Shown: piece by piece, positions 7,471 through 14,910 of the stretch
Numbering within the stretch: position 1 is the first letter of the stretch
How the letters are laid out: every line of letters starts with the position of its first letter
Assembly (NCBI GenBank): GCA_900549995.1
Contig: URQQ01000078.1
Location: 1 to 19,831 of the forward strand
DNA length: 19,831 bases
Origin: an uncultured Lachnospiraceae bacterium
GTDB lineage: Bacteria > Bacillota > Clostridia > Lachnospirales > Lachnospiraceae
Direction: 5' to 3'
Notes under the pieces: generated by a model
Seen by the model: only the letters and a program-made list of their open reading frames with translations
Databases searched by the model: none
Told to the model about the DNA's origin: nothing
Program-made: the position numbers and the translations under genes

Positions 7471-8457
7471 TCAGGCTGGTATTTTCTTCTTCTGCCTGTA
7501 CACGTCGAACAGGACGGCCACTGCCATGAGAAGTCCCTGCACCGCTGTCTTCATTGTCGCCGGACAGCCGAGGAAAATAATCGCATTCTCAGCCACAAAG
7601 ATCAGCGTAATACCAATCAGGATTCCAACCGGGGAGCCTTTCCCTCCGGCCAGGCTGATGCCGCCGACCACGCAGCCCGCAATCGCCCTGAATTCCCAGC
7701 CGTCTCCCGTTTCCGGAAGACCGATTCCAACATCCAGTGTAATCAGAATTCCTGCGACCGACGCCATAAATGCCGATAACAGATACGCATACATCTTCAT
7801 CCTGTCTACCTTGACTCCCGCCAGTATCGCAACTTCACGGTTATCTCCCGTAGCCAGCAGATGCCTGCCCCATACGGTCTTTTTAATTAACACATAGCAG
7901 ACTGTGAAGATGATAAGCATAATCCAGAAGTGAAGCGGCATCTTCAGGTATCTTTTATCAAATACTGCCACAACTCCTCTTGCATCTGACGCATTCAGGG
8001 AAAACTGATACCCCTGAATGAACAGATATCTCAGTCCGCCCACAATATACAATGTCCCCATCGTTGCCACAAAGTCTGAGATTCCCAGACGCACAACGAG
8101 GATCCCGTTGACCAGGCCTACAATCAGTCCTGCCGCCAGCGAGATCAGAATCGCCAGCCATATATTGATTCCCCGGCTCACCACAAGCGATGACATGATA
8201 ATTCCCGCAAAACCTGCCACCTTTCCGGTAGAAATATCTACATGCCCTACCATCAGCGGGAAACCTGCTCCCAGCGCGGTAAGTGCGATGAATGGAATCT
8301 GTGTAAACATGGCGGCAAAGTTATTTGGTGCCAGGAATTTAGGTCTGAGGACTCCCGTAATTACGATAATTCCGATCAAAGGAATCAAAACACCGAATTC
8401 ATCTGTCTTTACTATTTTTTTCAAAAACTGCTTTTTTTCTGCTGCTGACTCTTGCAT
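7471..8457 (-). CDS. Sugar ABC transporter permease, RbsC-like (second)
   Basis: A 328-residue integral membrane subunit of a CUT2-type sugar importer. Around nine or ten hydrophobic segments are visible, beginning with VLIPLIGIIVITGVL (about 19-33). The conserved cytoplasmic coupling segment FRAIAGCVVGGISLAGG is present before the last helices. The ATG at 8457 has GAGGAGG upstream and lies 19 bases after the first permease stop. It is different in sequence from its neighbour, so the pore is likely a heterodimer instead of the RbsC homodimer. The 89-base gap after it, before the SDR gene, has no clear hairpin. Confidence 0.9.
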   Translation of the reverse strand: MQESAAEKKQFLKKIVKTDEFGVLIPLIGIIVITGVLRPKFLAPNNFAAMFTQIPFIALTALGAGFPLMVGHVDISTGKVAGFAGIIMSSLVVSRGINIWLAILISLAAGLIVGLVNGILVVRLGISDFVATMGTLYIVGGLRYLFIQGYQFSLNASDARGVVAVFDKRYLKMPLHFWIMLIIFTVCYVLIKKTVWGRHLLATGDNREVAILAGVKVDRMKMYAYLLSAFMASVAGILITLDVGIGLPETGDGWEFRAIAGCVVGGISLAGGKGSPVGILIGITLIFVAENAIIFLGCPATMKTAVQGLLMAVAVLFDVYRQKKKIPA

Positions 8458-8476
8458 GAATAGTCCTCCTCTCCTC

Positions 8477-9469
8477 TCACCTCAATCCTTCTCTTTTTGT
8501 CTCCATACGTTTTCTCTGGATATCCAGAATTACCGACAAAATGAGAATCAATCCGATGAGCACCAGCTGAAGGTTTGTATCTACACTCAAGATTCTCAGG
8601 CAGTACCAGAGTGTATGAAACAGGAGAACTCCAAGTCCGATCCCAAAAGCAGACCCTGCACCTCCTGACATTGAGATTCCTCCGATGGCACAACAGATAA
8701 TCGCACGGAATTCCCTGGCACTTCCGAAGGATGCACTTGCTGCCTGAGCATTTAATGTATCAAACAGTCCCCCGACTGCCGCGAATACCCCGGCTAATAC
8801 AAAGGCAATGATCTTGATCCGTTTCGCATTTACTCCGGCCATTACGGAAGCATCCTGATTCCCGCCCACAGCTTTCAGGTGATACCCGTATTTTGTGTAG
8901 CGGAGCACAATATCCATAATCAGAATCAGCCCGATGAAAATAAAGAACAGCCAGCTGATCCCCAAAGGCCGTGCTGTGGAGAAACTCATCGTCCCAAGAT
9001 TCATAATACTGATCGGCTCTCCCTGAGAAACTGTAAGGGCAAGCCCCTGACAGATAAACTGCGTGGCCAGTGTTACAATCCAGCTGCTCAGTCCCAGTTT
9101 ACATACACACAGACCATTGACCAGCCCCACGGCTGCGCCAGTCCCCAGACATATGACCACACAGACGATCAGCGGAAGTTCCCAGTTTCTCGCTGCAATC
9201 CCGCACATCACACCGGCAAGACAGCCGGAAAATCCAACGGACAGATCGATCTCACCCGCCATGATACACATTGCCTCACCAAGCGAAGCTGCCCCGATAA
9301 ATACGCATCCGGCCAGTATCGTTGACAAATACTGCCATGTGAGAAATGACGGTTTTATCATTGTTGTAACGATACAAATAATAATAATCGGTACTAATAC
9401 ACCGATTTCAGGAGTCAGAAGCAGTCTCAGCCACTGTCTTCCCTTCCTGCTCTCTTGTTTTCCCGTCAT
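8477..9469 (-). CDS. Sugar ABC transporter permease, RbsC-like (first)
   Basis: A 330-residue membrane subunit of the same CUT2-type importer. Hydrophobic helices start at about residue 20 (IGVLVPIIIICIVTTMI). The segment FRAIICCAIGGISMSGG aligns with the matching segment of the other permease and is the likely contact with the ATPase. The ATG at 9469 overlaps the ATPase stop by one base (TGATG), so the two are translationally coupled; the ribosome site is in the end of the ATPase gene. Two unlike permeases next to one double ATPase resemble the LsrCD or YtfT-YjfF arrangement. Confidence 0.9.
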   Translation of the reverse strand: MTGKQESRKGRQWLRLLLTPEIGVLVPIIIICIVTTMIKPSFLTWQYLSTILAGCVFIGAASLGEAMCIMAGEIDLSVGFSGCLAGVMCGIAARNWELPLIVCVVICLGTGAAVGLVNGLCVCKLGLSSWIVTLATQFICQGLALTVSQGEPISIMNLGTMSFSTARPLGISWLFFIFIGLILIMDIVLRYTKYGYHLKAVGGNQDASVMAGVNAKRIKIIAFVLAGVFAAVGGLFDTLNAQAASASFGSAREFRAIICCAIGGISMSGGAGSAFGIGLGVLLFHTLWYCLRILSVDTNLQLVLIGLILILSVILDIQRKRMETKREGLR

Positions 9470-11046
9470 CAGCTTCCCTCTCCTTCCTGTTGTTTCCCAC
9501 GTTTAAATGTAACTGTAGCCATCTCCATTACTTTGACTTCTCCAGCCTCTTCTCTGGATAATTCTCCTGTCACACGGCCCTCTGCCATTACAAGCAGACG
9601 GTCACTCATGGCGAGTAATTCCGGAAGTTCTGAAGAGATCATGATAATCGCTGTCCCCTTCTCGGCCAGATGATTGATCAGCTGGTAGATTTCACTCTTC
9701 GCACCGATATCAATTCCCTTGGTCGGCTCATCCAGGATAATCACCTTCGGGTCTGAGTTCATGGTTCTGCCAATAACTACCTTTTGCTGATTCCCGCCTG
9801 AAAGATTCGATACCTTAGTACCAAGAGACGGCGCTTTGATATGCATTGTTTCAAAATACGGCTTCGCTCTTTCCGTAATCTTTTTGCGAGAGACAAAGAC
9901 GCCTCTGCTTATTGCATTTAAGTTGGATATTACAATGTTCTTCTGAATATCCCACATAAAATTCAGTCCATAATGCTTCCGGTCCTCACTGACCATGCTG
10001 ATTCCGTTTGCAACCGCATTCTGTGAGTTATGAATATGTATCTCTTTGCCATGCATGAAAATCTTCCCGGACTTTACAGGCATCATCCCATACAGCGCCA
10101 TACAGACTTCACTTCTTCCGGCACCTACCATACCGCCAAATCCCAGCACTTCCCCGGCATGTACGGTAAATGAAACATTTTCAATCAGATTCTTATTCAT
10201 AATATAAGGATGTTCGACCGTCAGTCCTTCCACCCTCAGTACTTCTTCTCCAATTACGTTCGTTCTCTCTGGATATAAGTCGGAAATTTCCCTTCCAATC
10301 ATGGCCGCAATGATTTTTGACCTGTCATATTCCTGTTTTTCAAACGTACAAATATATCTGCCATCCCTGAGAACCGCTGCCCTGTCTGTAAGTTCCATAA
10401 TCTCATCCATCTTATGTGTGACAAAGATCACGCTGGTCCCAGCATCTTTGAGTGTCCTCACTACGACAAATAACCGTTCCACATCACTGGCTGACAGTGA
10501 AGTTGTCGGTTCATCCAGAATCAGGACCTTCGGGTTTGTCGCCAGAGCCCTCGCAATCATCAGCATCTGCTGCTGTCCGACAGAGAGCTTCCTCACATCG
10601 GCTTTTGGATCCAGATTCACCTTGATTCTCTCAAGCAGTTCTTCTGTCTTCTGATAAATCTCCTTAAAATCAACAAATGGAGATCCTTTTGTCTTCTTCC
10701 CCTTCTCCCTTTGAAGTTTCAGATCCGACATATAAATATTTTCGGCTACACTGAAATTCTGCAGGACGTTCGTTTCCTGGGGAACATAGCCGATTCCTTC
10801 CTGCATTGCATCCATAGGGGAAGTCAGTTTCAGCTCCTTTCCCTCCAGCATCAGGCTGCCCTCATAGGAACCATAGGGATAAATTCCATTCAGTATTTTC
10901 AGAAACGTTGATTTTCCGGCTCCGTTTTCTCCGATCAGCCCAAGTATCTCTCCCTTTTTCACATCCAGGCAGATAGAATCATTTGCCAGCACCCCCGGAA
11001 AACGTTTCGTAATATTTATTGCTTCCAGCACATACTCTTTGCCCAT
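9469..11046 (-). CDS. Sugar ABC transporter ATP-binding protein (RbsA/MglA-like)
   Basis: A 525-residue protein with two fused ATPase domains, the hallmark of CUT2 monosaccharide importers. Domain 1 has Walker A GENGAGKST (39-47), signature LSVGQQQ (154-160) and Walker B LILDEP (175-180). Domain 2 has the usual degenerate Walker A GMVGAGRSE, signature LSGGNQQ and Walker B IILDEPTKGIDIG. It powers uptake through the two permeases at the inner face of the membrane. The ATG at 11046 is preceded by AAGGAGG. The 96-base gap before it carries a strong hairpin but no T-run, so it remains in the operon. Substrate (ribose, deoxyribose, galactose-type or other) is not encoded in this subunit. Confidence 0.94.
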   Translation of the reverse strand: MGKEYVLEAINITKRFPGVLANDSICLDVKKGEILGLIGENGAGKSTFLKILNGIYPYGSYEGSLMLEGKELKLTSPMDAMQEGIGYVPQETNVLQNFSVAENIYMSDLKLQREKGKKTKGSPFVDFKEIYQKTEELLERIKVNLDPKADVRKLSVGQQQMLMIARALATNPKVLILDEPTTSLSASDVERLFVVVRTLKDAGTSVIFVTHKMDEIMELTDRAAVLRDGRYICTFEKQEYDRSKIIAAMIGREISDLYPERTNVIGEEVLRVEGLTVEHPYIMNKNLIENVSFTVHAGEVLGFGGMVGAGRSEVCMALYGMMPVKSGKIFMHGKEIHIHNSQNAVANGISMVSEDRKHYGLNFMWDIQKNIVISNLNAISRGVFVSRKKITERAKPYFETMHIKAPSLGTKVSNLSGGNQQKVVIGRTMNSDPKVIILDEPTKGIDIGAKSEIYQLINHLAEKGTAIIMISSELPELLAMSDRLLVMAEGRVTGELSREEAGEVKVMEMATVTFKRGKQQEGEGS

Positions 11047-11088
11047 ACCATCCCTCCTTAGATAAGGGGTTTCTTTTTTGTTTAGACT

Positions 11089-11123
11089 GGGGCTGCCGCC
11101 CGGTTCTACGGTGCGGCAGCCCC
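11089..11123 (-). promoter_or_regulatory. GC-rich hairpin between binding-protein and ATPase genes
   Basis: GGGGCTGCCGC (11089-11099) pairs perfectly with GCGGCAGCCCC (11113-11123), and an inner CCG/CGG extends the stem past a single bulged T. On the transcribed minus strand no T-run follows, so it is not a standard intrinsic terminator. The position, 20 bases after the binding-protein stop, fits a 3' stabiliser or partial terminator that keeps the binding protein more abundant than the membrane parts. Confidence 0.7.
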
Positions 11124-11142
11124 CATCTTCTGCAGAATTTAT

Positions 11143-12222
11143 CTACTTAAAGAATTCCTGTACCTGTTTCGCAATATCTCTGTGATATTCGATGCTGTTC
11201 TTATCTGTACCATCTTTTGTTACAAGCGGTGCCTCCAGATCCGTCCACTCCGGAACTGTCTCACCTCTGAATATCTTATCCAGGTACTCCATTGTCTTAT
11301 ATGCTTCGTCATACAGCGGCTGTGCTACCAATGCCTGAACTTTTCCGCTTTCCAGATAATCCAGGTTGCCCTCTGTCGCATCCATTCCAACGATAAAGAT
11401 TTCCCCGTCACTCTTGCCTGCTTTTGATGCAGCGTCTGCCCAGGTAATCGGTGAATTTCCTGTAGTTCCAAATGCTCCGATCAGATCCGGATTGGACTGG
11501 ATGATTGCCAGATTTATAGCCGTTGCCTGGTCTACCACACCGCCCTCAAGCTGTGGATCCAGAATTTTAATTTTATCCAGTTTATACTTGCTTCCCATTG
11601 CTTCCCACTCATCCTTGAATGACTGGACCGCATTGTTTTCCGTAACATTTTTCGTATTCTGAGTTAATGCAACAGATCCTTCTTTTCCGTCCAGTTTTTC
11701 TGCCATCAGATCCGCAACTTCTTTTCCGTATGTTTTCGGATTACATGCCATGTTAAAGGAAAGTCCTTCCGGATAGCTTCCGTCTTCCTGCTGATGGTTA
11801 AAGTGTGGAATGCCAACAATTGTTCCTGAAGCTGCACATTTTGCAATTGTTGGGTAAGAACTGGAATCACCTGCCCACAAAAGCAGTCCTTTTCCGCCTT
11901 CGGCCGCGAATGCTTCGGCCGCTGCAAAGTTCTCAGCAGAGTCAGTTCCCTCTGTCCCGATGACTTTGGCATTGGTATAGCCAAGTTCCTCTGCCGCCTT
12001 CAAAAATCCAAGCTGTACAATACGGTGAACCGGATGATTCATATTATCCATACTGATTGCCACCGGATAATCTGCAGGATCAAAATCTTTAGAAGCGGAA
12101 GCGTCTTTCTCCGATCCGCTGTCTTTTTTGCTGTCTGCCTCTTTGCCTCCGCATGCAGAAAGCCCAAGTACCAATGTTGCTGCCAAACATACCGCCATAC
12201 CCTTTTTAAATAAATTTTTCAT
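11143..12222 (-). CDS. Sugar ABC transporter substrate-binding lipoprotein
   Basis: A 359-residue extracellular sugar-binding protein of the Peripla_BP_4/RbsB type. The signal peptide has basic KNLFKKG, a hydrophobic core, and lipobox LSAC with Cys24 as the lipid-anchored residue; a Ser/Lys/Asp-rich linker follows. The mature part contains typical binding-fold segments such as AISMDNMNHPVHRIVQLGF and FIVGMDATEGNLDYLESGKV. I start at the ATG at 12222, which has AAGGAGGATCTCTAT before it; an in-frame ATG six codons upstream would absorb that site. It is the first gene of the catabolic operon, preceded by a long gap that should contain the promoter. Ligand unknown; the family takes pentoses, hexoses, AI-2 and polyols. 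Confidence 0.93.
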   Translation of the reverse strand: MKNLFKKGMAVCLAATLVLGLSACGGKEADSKKDSGSEKDASASKDFDPADYPVAISMDNMNHPVHRIVQLGFLKAAEELGYTNAKVIGTEGTDSAENFAAAEAFAAEGGKGLLLWAGDSSSYPTIAKCAASGTIVGIPHFNHQQEDGSYPEGLSFNMACNPKTYGKEVADLMAEKLDGKEGSVALTQNTKNVTENNAVQSFKDEWEAMGSKYKLDKIKILDPQLEGGVVDQATAINLAIIQSNPDLIGAFGTTGNSPITWADAASKAGKSDGEIFIVGMDATEGNLDYLESGKVQALVAQPLYDEAYKTMEYLDKIFRGETVPEWTDLEAPLVTKDGTDKNSIEYHRDIAKQVQEFFK

Positions 12223-12457
12223 ATAGAGATCCTCCTTCACTTTTTTCTTACATTATCTTGCTTCTAAAATACACATTTCCCTTTCCTTAACAAAAATACC
12301 TCCTTCCCTTTCTTCATTCCCAACATTTTTATTTTATTTATGTAGCAATAAAATACACAGCATGCGGCGGCTTTCTTCCGCCAGATACAATGGACAGTTA
12401 AAACTGCAATTTACAGAAATTCTCCTGTAAAACTAAGTAAATGGATATATATTCAGA

Positions 12458-12473
12458 ACAGAATACGTTCTGT
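12458..12473. promoter_or_regulatory. Palindrome upstream of catabolic operon, candidate operator
   Basis: ACAGAA, spacer TACG, TTCTGT: perfect 6-base arms. It lies about 235 bases upstream of the binding-protein start. It shares only 8 of 16 positions with the LacI-type palindrome at 13752-13767, so the binding protein is not certain. Confidence 0.35.
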
Positions 12474-12559
12474 GGATAACTGTGCTGTCTGTCTCCGCAA
12501 GCCCCCTCCGTCTTCGGGGAGACCAACGGAAACAGCCAAAACAGGTAATATTAGATAAG

Positions 12560-12588
12560 AATAAAAAAACAGACTATTCGTATGTAAA
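12560..12588 (-). promoter_or_regulatory. Weak candidate promoter for the catabolic operon
   Basis: On the minus strand TTTACA (12583-12588) is 17 bases from TTTATT (12560-12565). These match the -35 box in five of six and the -10 box in four of six positions. It would give a leader of about 330 bases. A nearer promoter is equally possible, as no strong -35/-10 pair stands out closer to the gene. Confidence 0.25.
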
Positions 12589-12655
12589 TACTTACTTTAC
12601 TATTTTGATGGTACCGGTTTCTATCCGTTCTCCGGCATTCCCTATGCCAGAGATG

Positions 12656-13732
12656 TCAAATATTTCTTCCAAGCTTTTCCTCAAAAGACTCCAGATTGCT
12701 TCTCAGAATCAGCTGTGGTTCTATTAAAATTTCATCTTTGGTAATCAGACGCTGCCCTGTCAGGTATTCAAACAGATACCGGACTGCAAGCCGCCCCTGC
12801 ATAAACGGGTTCTGGAAAATTGTTGCCATTACCGTCCCCTGCTTCAAAAACTCTATCATCTTCGGAAACAGGTCAGATGCCACAATTTTGATTTTCCCAA
12901 GATATCCAAGCTCCCCGAGACGTTCGCAGAATGTCACGGAGTTGGCTGTCCCAAGATAAACCCCGTCTAAATCCGGGTGTTCTTTCATCAGTGTCTCCGC
13001 CAGATGAAACGCTTTCTCAGGATTGTCATTGTGCTCATAGATTCCAACATATTCTACGCCCTGTTCCTTTATTTCCTGACGGAACCCTTCTTCATTCGTC
13101 CGGTGCACCCAGGAGGTCAGCTGCCCTGTCACAAACGCGACCTTTCCTTTGCCGCCGAGTGCGATTCCCAGCATCTGCGCAGCCAGGCGTCCTGAAACCT
13201 TCGCGTTACTCTGAACGCTGAAGAGTCTGGCCCCTTTTCCAAGATCGGTTGTCACCGAGACTACCGGCATTCCCTGAATGCGGCAGTCTTTGATCCGTTC
13301 TTTTAAAACCGTCTCATTCTCCGGCGGGATTACAACCGCACCGTCATAATTTCTTCTGGCAAACCCCTCAAGGGCATTCACATAAGCTTCCACATTCTGA
13401 TCGATATTGTAGACTTCTGCCGTCACTCTGAAATCTCTGAGATCTTCCAGCGCCTGATTCACACCGGCGCGGACCTCGTCCGTATAATCCTGCATTACAC
13501 CTGGCAGCAGAACTATGAATTTCTTTTCTTTCCTTGACAGACTGGCCGCAGTCTTGCTTGCCTTATATCCCATTCTGTCCGCCGCGGCTATCACAAGCCG
13601 CCTTGTATCATCACTGATGTCATCCTTCCCATTCAGTGCCCTGCTTACCGTTGCGATTGATATATTCAGCTTCTGGGCTATATCATAGATCGTAACTTTA
13701 TTACTTTTACTTTTTTTACTTTCTTCTTTCAT
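12656..13732 (-). CDS. LacI-family transcriptional regulator
   Basis: A 358-residue sugar-responsive repressor. After a Lys/Ser-rich tail, the helix-turn-helix VTIYDIAQKLNISIATVSRA (13-32) is classic LacI, followed by the hinge region DRMGYKASKTAASLS. The rest is a Peripla_BP_4-type sugar-binding domain resembling the importer's binding protein, so it probably senses a sugar related to the transported one. The ATG at 13732 has a weak GGGG ribosome site. A perfect LacI-type palindrome lies 20 bases upstream of the start, suggesting autoregulation. The gene lies directly upstream of the catabolic operon in the same direction, and a degenerate operator copy precedes the E1-E3 operon, so it may link both. 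Confidence 0.93.
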   Translation of the reverse strand: MKEESKKSKSNKVTIYDIAQKLNISIATVSRALNGKDDISDDTRRLVIAAADRMGYKASKTAASLSRKEKKFIVLLPGVMQDYTDEVRAGVNQALEDLRDFRVTAEVYNIDQNVEAYVNALEGFARRNYDGAVVIPPENETVLKERIKDCRIQGMPVVSVTTDLGKGARLFSVQSNAKVSGRLAAQMLGIALGGKGKVAFVTGQLTSWVHRTNEEGFRQEIKEQGVEYVGIYEHNDNPEKAFHLAETLMKEHPDLDGVYLGTANSVTFCERLGELGYLGKIKIVASDLFPKMIEFLKQGTVMATIFQNPFMQGRLAVRYLFEYLTGQRLITKDEILIEPQLILRSNLESFEEKLGRNI

Positions 13733-13751
13733 ATCTTCTACCCCATTTTCT

Positions 13752-13767
13752 ACGTAAGCGCTTACGT
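13752..13767. promoter_or_regulatory. LacI-type operator, perfect 16-bp palindrome
   Basis: ACGTAAGCGCTTACGT is fully self-complementary and has the central AAGCGCTT typical of LacI-family sites. It is in the 81-base gap between the GntR stop and lacI start, well placed for lacI autorepression. It also resembles a CcpA cre box but has CG in place of the outer TG/CA. Confidence 0.75.
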
Positions 13768-13813
13768 TTCAGGGTGCAGTCTCTGATGTCTAAAATCACT
13801 GAATCCTTCCGGA

Positions 13814-14500
13814 TTATTTTTTCGCTTTCTGAAGATTGCCGAATGCATCGTGCAGATGTTCTTCCATCGCATTCACTGCCGCTGCCGGATCTTTTTGCTC
13901 TACAGCATTCAGAATTCTGGCATGCTGTTCAAATGTTAACTGCGGAATATGTTCCATCTGGTTCGTAATCTTCATACATTTCAAAAATGCGTCAGAATAG
14001 AGCGCTACAATTGCTGCCAGACTGTTATTCCCCGCAGCATCCGCCAGAAGTTCATGAAACTCTTTATCATAGTTCACAATCTCTTCTTTCCTCAGAATCG
14101 CAATCTGCATATCCTGGAGATTCCTGTGCAGTTCGCTCAGAATCTCTCTCGTCCGTCTCGCCGCAGCCAGTTTTACAATTGCCGATTCCAATATAAGGCG
14201 TGTCTCCAGCAGGCCCTCGTCAGGCCCTTCCCCCTGGATCAGCATAATTGATAAAGAATCCGTAATATCCGAAATCTCCGGAACCTTGACATAGGTTCCT
14301 CCGCCCACCCTGCTGTCTACGCAGCCCATACGCTCCATAGACCGGAAAGCTTCACGGATTACTGCCCGGTTCACTCCATATTCCTGTGCCAGCGTACGTT
14401 CCGCCGGAAGTTTGTCACCTGGCTTAAATATCCCGCACTGTATCTGATCCAAAAGCTTATCTGCAATCTCTTCATACAGTTTTCGCTGCCGTTCTCCCAT
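13814..14500 (-). CDS. GntR-family (FadR/FCD) transcriptional regulator
   Basis: A 228-residue regulator. The N-terminal winged helix includes KPGDKLPAERTLAQEYGV and NRAVIREAFRSMERMG (about 26-59), typical of the FadR subfamily. The C-terminal FCD domain carries the expected metal ligands D145, H149 (YDKEFHELLADAAGN), H193 and H215. FCD regulators sense small carboxylates such as pyruvate, lactate or gluconate. I chose ATG at 14500, preceded by AGGTGA six bases away; the GTG at 14509 has no good site. It is divergent from the E1-E3 operon, and a matching TGGT-N3-ACCA operator lies between them, which parallels PdhR control of pyruvate dehydrogenase. It is 81 bases upstream of lacI on the same strand. 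Confidence 0.92.
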   Translation of the reverse strand: MGERQRKLYEEIADKLLDQIQCGIFKPGDKLPAERTLAQEYGVNRAVIREAFRSMERMGCVDSRVGGGTYVKVPEISDITDSLSIMLIQGEGPDEGLLETRLILESAIVKLAAARRTREILSELHRNLQDMQIAILRKEEIVNYDKEFHELLADAAGNNSLAAIVALYSDAFLKCMKITNQMEHIPQLTFEQHARILNAVEQKDPAAAVNAMEEHLHDAFGNLQKAKK

Positions 14501-14740
14501 GACTGTCACCTATCTTATTTATTATGCCACAAAAACCCCAAATTGGTTCCAGGCACTTATTTATAGTTTAACTCAGGCATCATATTTGTACAAGTTCTAT
14601 CTTATCTACCTGCATTATCAGGACGCACTGAGAAGGCACACAGTAAAATGGAAACGGCATTGCCAGACCCTGATATATATCTCAATTAATTCTAAAAATC
14701 TCTTGCCAAACATCTGATTCGGTGTTACTATTTGCTTAAC

Positions 14741-14757
14741 AAATGGTCTAACCATTT
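14741..14757. promoter_or_regulatory. FadR/PdhR-type GntR operator
   Basis: AAATGGT-CTA-ACCATTT has perfect 7-base arms around a 3-base spacer. The core TGGTCTAACCA matches the TGGT-N3-ACCA sites known for FadR-subfamily regulators such as FadR and PdhR. It lies 240 bases from the GntR start and 173 bases before the E1 alpha start, so it can control either or both. Confidence 0.75.
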
Positions 14758-14785
14758 CATAGGCATATATTATCACACAATTGCC

Positions 14786-14791
14786 TATAAT
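14786..14791 (+). promoter_or_regulatory. Candidate -10 box of the E1-E3 operon
   Basis: A perfect TATAAT lies in AT-rich DNA 29 bases after the GntR operator. No good -35 box is at the usual distance, so activation or a different promoter is possible. Transcription from here would give a leader of about 130 bases that includes the hairpin. Confidence 0.35.
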
Positions 14792-14831
14792 GCAATATAT
14801 TTATTGTTAAATATATCATTTCCCTCAAATT

Positions 14832-14866
14832 ATATGCACTTCCCGCCCCCAACGCGGGGTGCATAT
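14832..14866 (+). promoter_or_regulatory. Strong leader hairpin before E1 alpha
   Basis: ATATGCAC (14832-14839) pairs with GTGCATAT (14859-14866). After a TT bulge, CCCGC (14842-14846) pairs with GCGGG (14854-14858), around a 7-base loop. The stem has 13 pairs. It is followed by ATTTTA, a poor T-run, so it may be a weak attenuator, an mRNA 5' stabiliser or a protein-binding site. Confidence 0.6.
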
Positions 14867-14894
14867 CCGCATTTTACGTATACTTATTACTATT

Positions 14895-14910
14895 TCGTAA
14901 GCGTTTTAGT
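14895..14910. promoter_or_regulatory. Degenerate LacI-type operator before the E1-E3 operon
   Basis: TCGTAAGCGTTTTAGT matches the perfect palindrome at 13752-13767 in 12 of 16 positions, with the left half CGTAAGCG intact. It lies just before the E1 alpha ribosome site (AAAGGAG, 14915-14921), where a bound repressor would block elongation. Confidence 0.45.

Larger units (their letters stand above)
12223..12655. other. 433-base intergenic region: leader/promoter of the catabolic operon
   Basis: No convincing gene is present. It should hold the end of the lacI transcript and the promoter of the catabolic operon, both on the minus strand. I see a palindrome (12458-12473), a weak promoter pair (12560-12588), a 5-bp GGCGG/CCGCC hairpin (12366-12382), and GTCTCC/GGAGAC arms (12491-12496, 12518-12523). 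There is a seven-base hairpin just after the lacI stop (12632-12650) but no T-run beside it, so lacI termination is unclear and read-through into the operon is possible. Confidence 0.6.

Noticed and set aside
10311..10654. Plus-strand open frames opposite the ATPase and other large genes
   Set aside because: They are antisense shadows of well-supported genes, with no ribosome sites or recognisable domains.
3452..12222. An AI-2 (Lsr) uptake operon, suggested by two permeases, a kinase and an aldolase
   Set aside because: The kinase is PfkB rather than FGGY, the aldolase is true DeoC rather than LsrF, and LsrG and LsrR are missing.
12241..12310. A leader peptide after an AAGGAGG-like sequence on the minus strand (TTG start, nine codons)
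   Set aside because: The start is TTG, the frame is tiny and the composition is low complexity; purine-rich leader sequence explains it.
12366..12382. GGCGG/CCGCC hairpin as an attenuator or terminator of the catabolic operon
   Set aside because: Only 5 bp, with the nearest T-rich stretch about ten bases away; too weak to call.
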